In this document: positions 5,504-6,778 of the stretch, in pieces
Position numbering within the stretch: the stretch's first letter is position 1
How the letters are laid out: the number at the start of each line of letters is the position of its first letter
The notes under the pieces: generated by a model
Told to the model about the DNA's origin: nothing
Databases searched by the model: none
The model's input: only the letters and a program-made list of their open reading frames with translations
Assembly (NCBI GenBank): GCA_028714595.1
Contig: JAQTMD010000081.1
Span: 1-6,778, forward strand
DNA length: 6,778 nt
Source: Candidatus Omnitrophota bacterium
GTDB lineage: Bacteria; Omnitrophota; Gorgyraeia; Gygaellales; Profunditerraquicolaceae
Reading direction: 5' to 3'
Position numbers and translations under genes: made by a program

Positions 5504-6541
5504 TCAAGCCAGTATCGTCCGGCTGAGACGGTCAAGCAGCCGTTTATGACTATTGCTGATATCAAGCGCTGCATTCAGGCGCGCCGCCTTTTTCGTAAGC
5601 AGTTGAATCCGGCCGCGGGCGAAGTCAAGGGCGCCGGAGTCGACCAGTAACAGTCGCATTGCCGTCAGGTCTCTGGCGCCGATCTTTTTTTTGTTCAGGA
5701 GCGCCAGGAGATCTTTTTTCCGGCGCTTCGACAGGCGGTTGTAGGCGTACCAGACTAAGAGCGTCTTCTTCGATTCCTGCAGGTCGGTAAGCACGGATTT
5801 ACCGATGGCTTTCTCGGTGGCGAACATCCCTAAAATGTCGTCGAGGATCTGGAAGGCCCTGCCGAGGCATACCCCGTACTCGAATATCTTATCGGCTTCC
5901 CGCCGGCCTGCGCCGGCAAGGGTCGCGCCGACCGAGAGCGGATAGGCGAAGGTGTAGTAGGCGGTCTTCAAGTCATATACCCGGTAGATCTCTTCCTCCC
6001 GGATGCGTTCAAGCGGCCGTGAGGCAAGTTCCAGCTCCACGAACTCTCCGCAGCCGGTAAAGAGCGCGGCACGGATGAATTTTCGCAGGGCCGCTTCCTT
6101 GCGCGCGGTTTTTTCTTTGACGGAGACAAACGCCTCCATCGCCAGCGCATAGAGGATATCCCCGCAGACGAGGGCAAAGTCGGCGCCGCTTGCCTTGACG
6201 CCGCGCACCGGTCTAAAGTGCCGCTCGAACATCGCGTGCAGGGACGGCTTGCCCCGGCGCAAGGGCGACCGGTCGATGATGTCGTCGTGGATCAGCATGA
6301 AATCGTGGAGCAGTTCAAAGGAAAGGGCGCTGCGATACAGGCCGGGGGCCGGGCGGCGGGCATACGCCTTGTAGCCGAGCACGAACAGCGACGGGCGCAG
6401 GCGTTTTCCCGGCCGCAGGATGAATTCTTTGAGCCGTGAGGCTAAAAGGGGGGATAGGCTTGTAAGCCGGTAGCCGGAGTCCAGCCTGCGGCTATAGGCG
6501 CGGAGTTCTTTCTCTATCGTATTTTTTATTCCTTCCACCAT
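5504..6541 (-). CDS. Short-chain (E)-polyprenyl diphosphate synthase (FPP/GGPP synthase type)
   Basis: Encodes 345 residues from ATG 6541; upstream in-frame codons run antisense into the start of tgt and give no family-like sequence, so a longer start is rejected. The protein condenses isopentenyl diphosphate with allylic diphosphates in the cytoplasm. Motifs: GKRLRP 45-50 (isopentenyl diphosphate binding), first aspartate-rich motif DDIID 86-90 followed by RRGKPSLH 95-102, Lys192-Thr193, and FQILDDILG 230-237 as the second aspartate-rich region, then GKSVLTDLQESKKTLL. The fifth residue before the first Asp motif is Phe81; a bulky aromatic there normally limits products to C15-C20. The second motif has Gly where many relatives have the third Asp, a variant known in idsA-type and archaeal-like enzymes. 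No Shine-Dalgarno sequence precedes the ATG. It is first in a probable two-gene operon and diverges from tgt across 49 bp. Confidence 0.92.
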   Translation of the reverse strand: MVEGIKNTIEKELRAYSRRLDSGYRLTSLSPLLASRLKEFILRPGKRLRPSLFVLGYKAYARRPAPGLYRSALSFELLHDFMLIHDDIIDRSPLRRGKPSLHAMFERHFRPVRGVKASGADFALVCGDILYALAMEAFVSVKEKTARKEAALRKFIRAALFTGCGEFVELELASRPLERIREEEIYRVYDLKTAYYTFAYPLSVGATLAGAGRREADKIFEYGVCLGRAFQILDDILGMFATEKAIGKSVLTDLQESKKTLLVWYAYNRLSKRRKKDLLALLNKKKIGARDLTAMRLLLVDSGALDFARGRIQLLTKKAARLNAALDISNSHKRLLDRLSRTILA

Positions 6542-6590
6542 GGTTTTATGGTAGCATATATTGTTTTCCAAAACAACAGAATCTTCCCCT
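6542..6590. promoter_or_regulatory. Divergent intergenic region with 16-bp palindrome
   Basis: This 49-bp AT-rich spacer separates the polyprenyl synthase start (minus) from the tgt start (plus) and must hold control signals for one or both. It contains TTGTTTT-CC-AAAACAA (6561-6576), a perfect 7-2-7 inverted repeat. The adjacent ATATATT core (6556-6562) could serve as a -10 for either strand, but no convincing -35 accompanies it. Neither gene has a clear Shine-Dalgarno sequence. A regulator binding the palindrome could affect both genes. Confidence 0.35.
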
Positions 6591-6778
6591 ATGAACGGTT
6601 TTACCCTCATCCATAAGGAAAAGAACACGCGCTCGCGCCTGGGCCGGATCGTCACCGGCCGCGGCTCGATCGACACGCCGGTGTTCATGCCCGTCGGCAC
6701 GCAGGCGACGGTAAAGACGCTGTCCGTGCGCGACCTCGACGACTGCGGCGCGCAGATCATCCTTTCCAATGCCTATCA
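6591..6778 (+). CDS. tgt: Tgt, tRNA-guanine transglycosylase (N-terminal 62 residues, gene runs off window)
   Basis: ATG 6591 opens a frame that stays open to the window end: MNGFTLIHKEKNTRSRLGRI, then TGRGSIDTPVFMPVGTQATV and a segment ending GAQIILSNAYH. The R-x-G-x-[IL] start, the TP-x-FMPVGTQ-x-TVK motif and the GAQIIL-x-N-x-YH motif identify bacterial Tgt. The enzyme swaps guanine 34 in tRNAs with GUN anticodons for preQ1; QueA, encoded upstream at 1792-2784, acts on its product. The catalytic aspartates and zinc-binding cysteines are beyond the window. queA and tgt are usually adjacent, but here three opposing genes lie between them. No Shine-Dalgarno sequence is evident before the ATG. 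Confidence 0.95.
   Translation, partial: MNGFTLIHKEKNTRSRLGRIVTGRGSIDTPVFMPVGTQATVKTLSVRDLDDCGAQIILSNAY

Noticed and set aside
6542..6769. N-terminal extension of the polyprenyl synthase to a start at 6769
   Set aside because: The extra 76 codons are antisense to the tgt start and match nothing in the family. ATG 6541 gives the normal length.

Overview
The window is ordinary bacterial chromosome, fairly GC-rich, with tight gene packing. The + strand carries ruvB (3' end), a DUF2905 membrane protein, a SpoIID/LytB-type protein, queA and tgt (5' end). From general knowledge, the order ruvB–DUF2905–spoIID–queA–tgt is a housekeeping cluster found in Clostridia, deltaproteobacteria-like lineages and candidate phyla such as Omnitrophota and Elusimicrobiota. 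The GC content, the repeats and an exported GH26-like protein suggest an uncultivated lineage of that kind. This assignment is tentative because no rRNA or other marker gene is present.

Layout. Positions 1-143 hold the C-terminus of RuvB. Positions 144-357 form one long imperfect palindrome with no gene. Next comes a translationally coupled trio: DUF2905 (378-596), a SpoIID-domain protein (593-1795, ATGA overlap) and queA (1792-2784, GTGA overlap). The signal peptide of the SpoIID protein contains a perfect, codon-aligned 42-bp tandem repeat rich in CCCCCGGGG palindromes. Three minus-strand genes then lie between queA and tgt: an exported GH26-like glycoside hydrolase (2777-4780), a small four-helix membrane protein (5044-5466) and a short-chain polyprenyl diphosphate synthase (5504-6541). 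tgt starts divergently at 6591 and runs off the window.

How the parts work together. RuvB acts in Holliday junction migration. QueA and Tgt act in queuosine modification of tRNA. The SpoIID protein probably cleaves peptidoglycan glycan strands in the envelope. The polyprenyl synthase makes C15/C20 isoprenoid diphosphates and shares a likely operon with the membrane protein, which ends at a strong hairpin terminator (5002-5038). The GH26-like gene has its own well-formed sigma-70-type promoter (4896-4924), an operator-like palindrome over the -10, and a roughly 60-nt leader that can fold and ends in eight U.

I found no complete novel defence or mobile system. The non-routine signals are the long palindrome after ruvB, the in-frame palindromic repeat in the signal peptide, the RAYT/REP-like hairpin, and the leader of the GH26-like gene.
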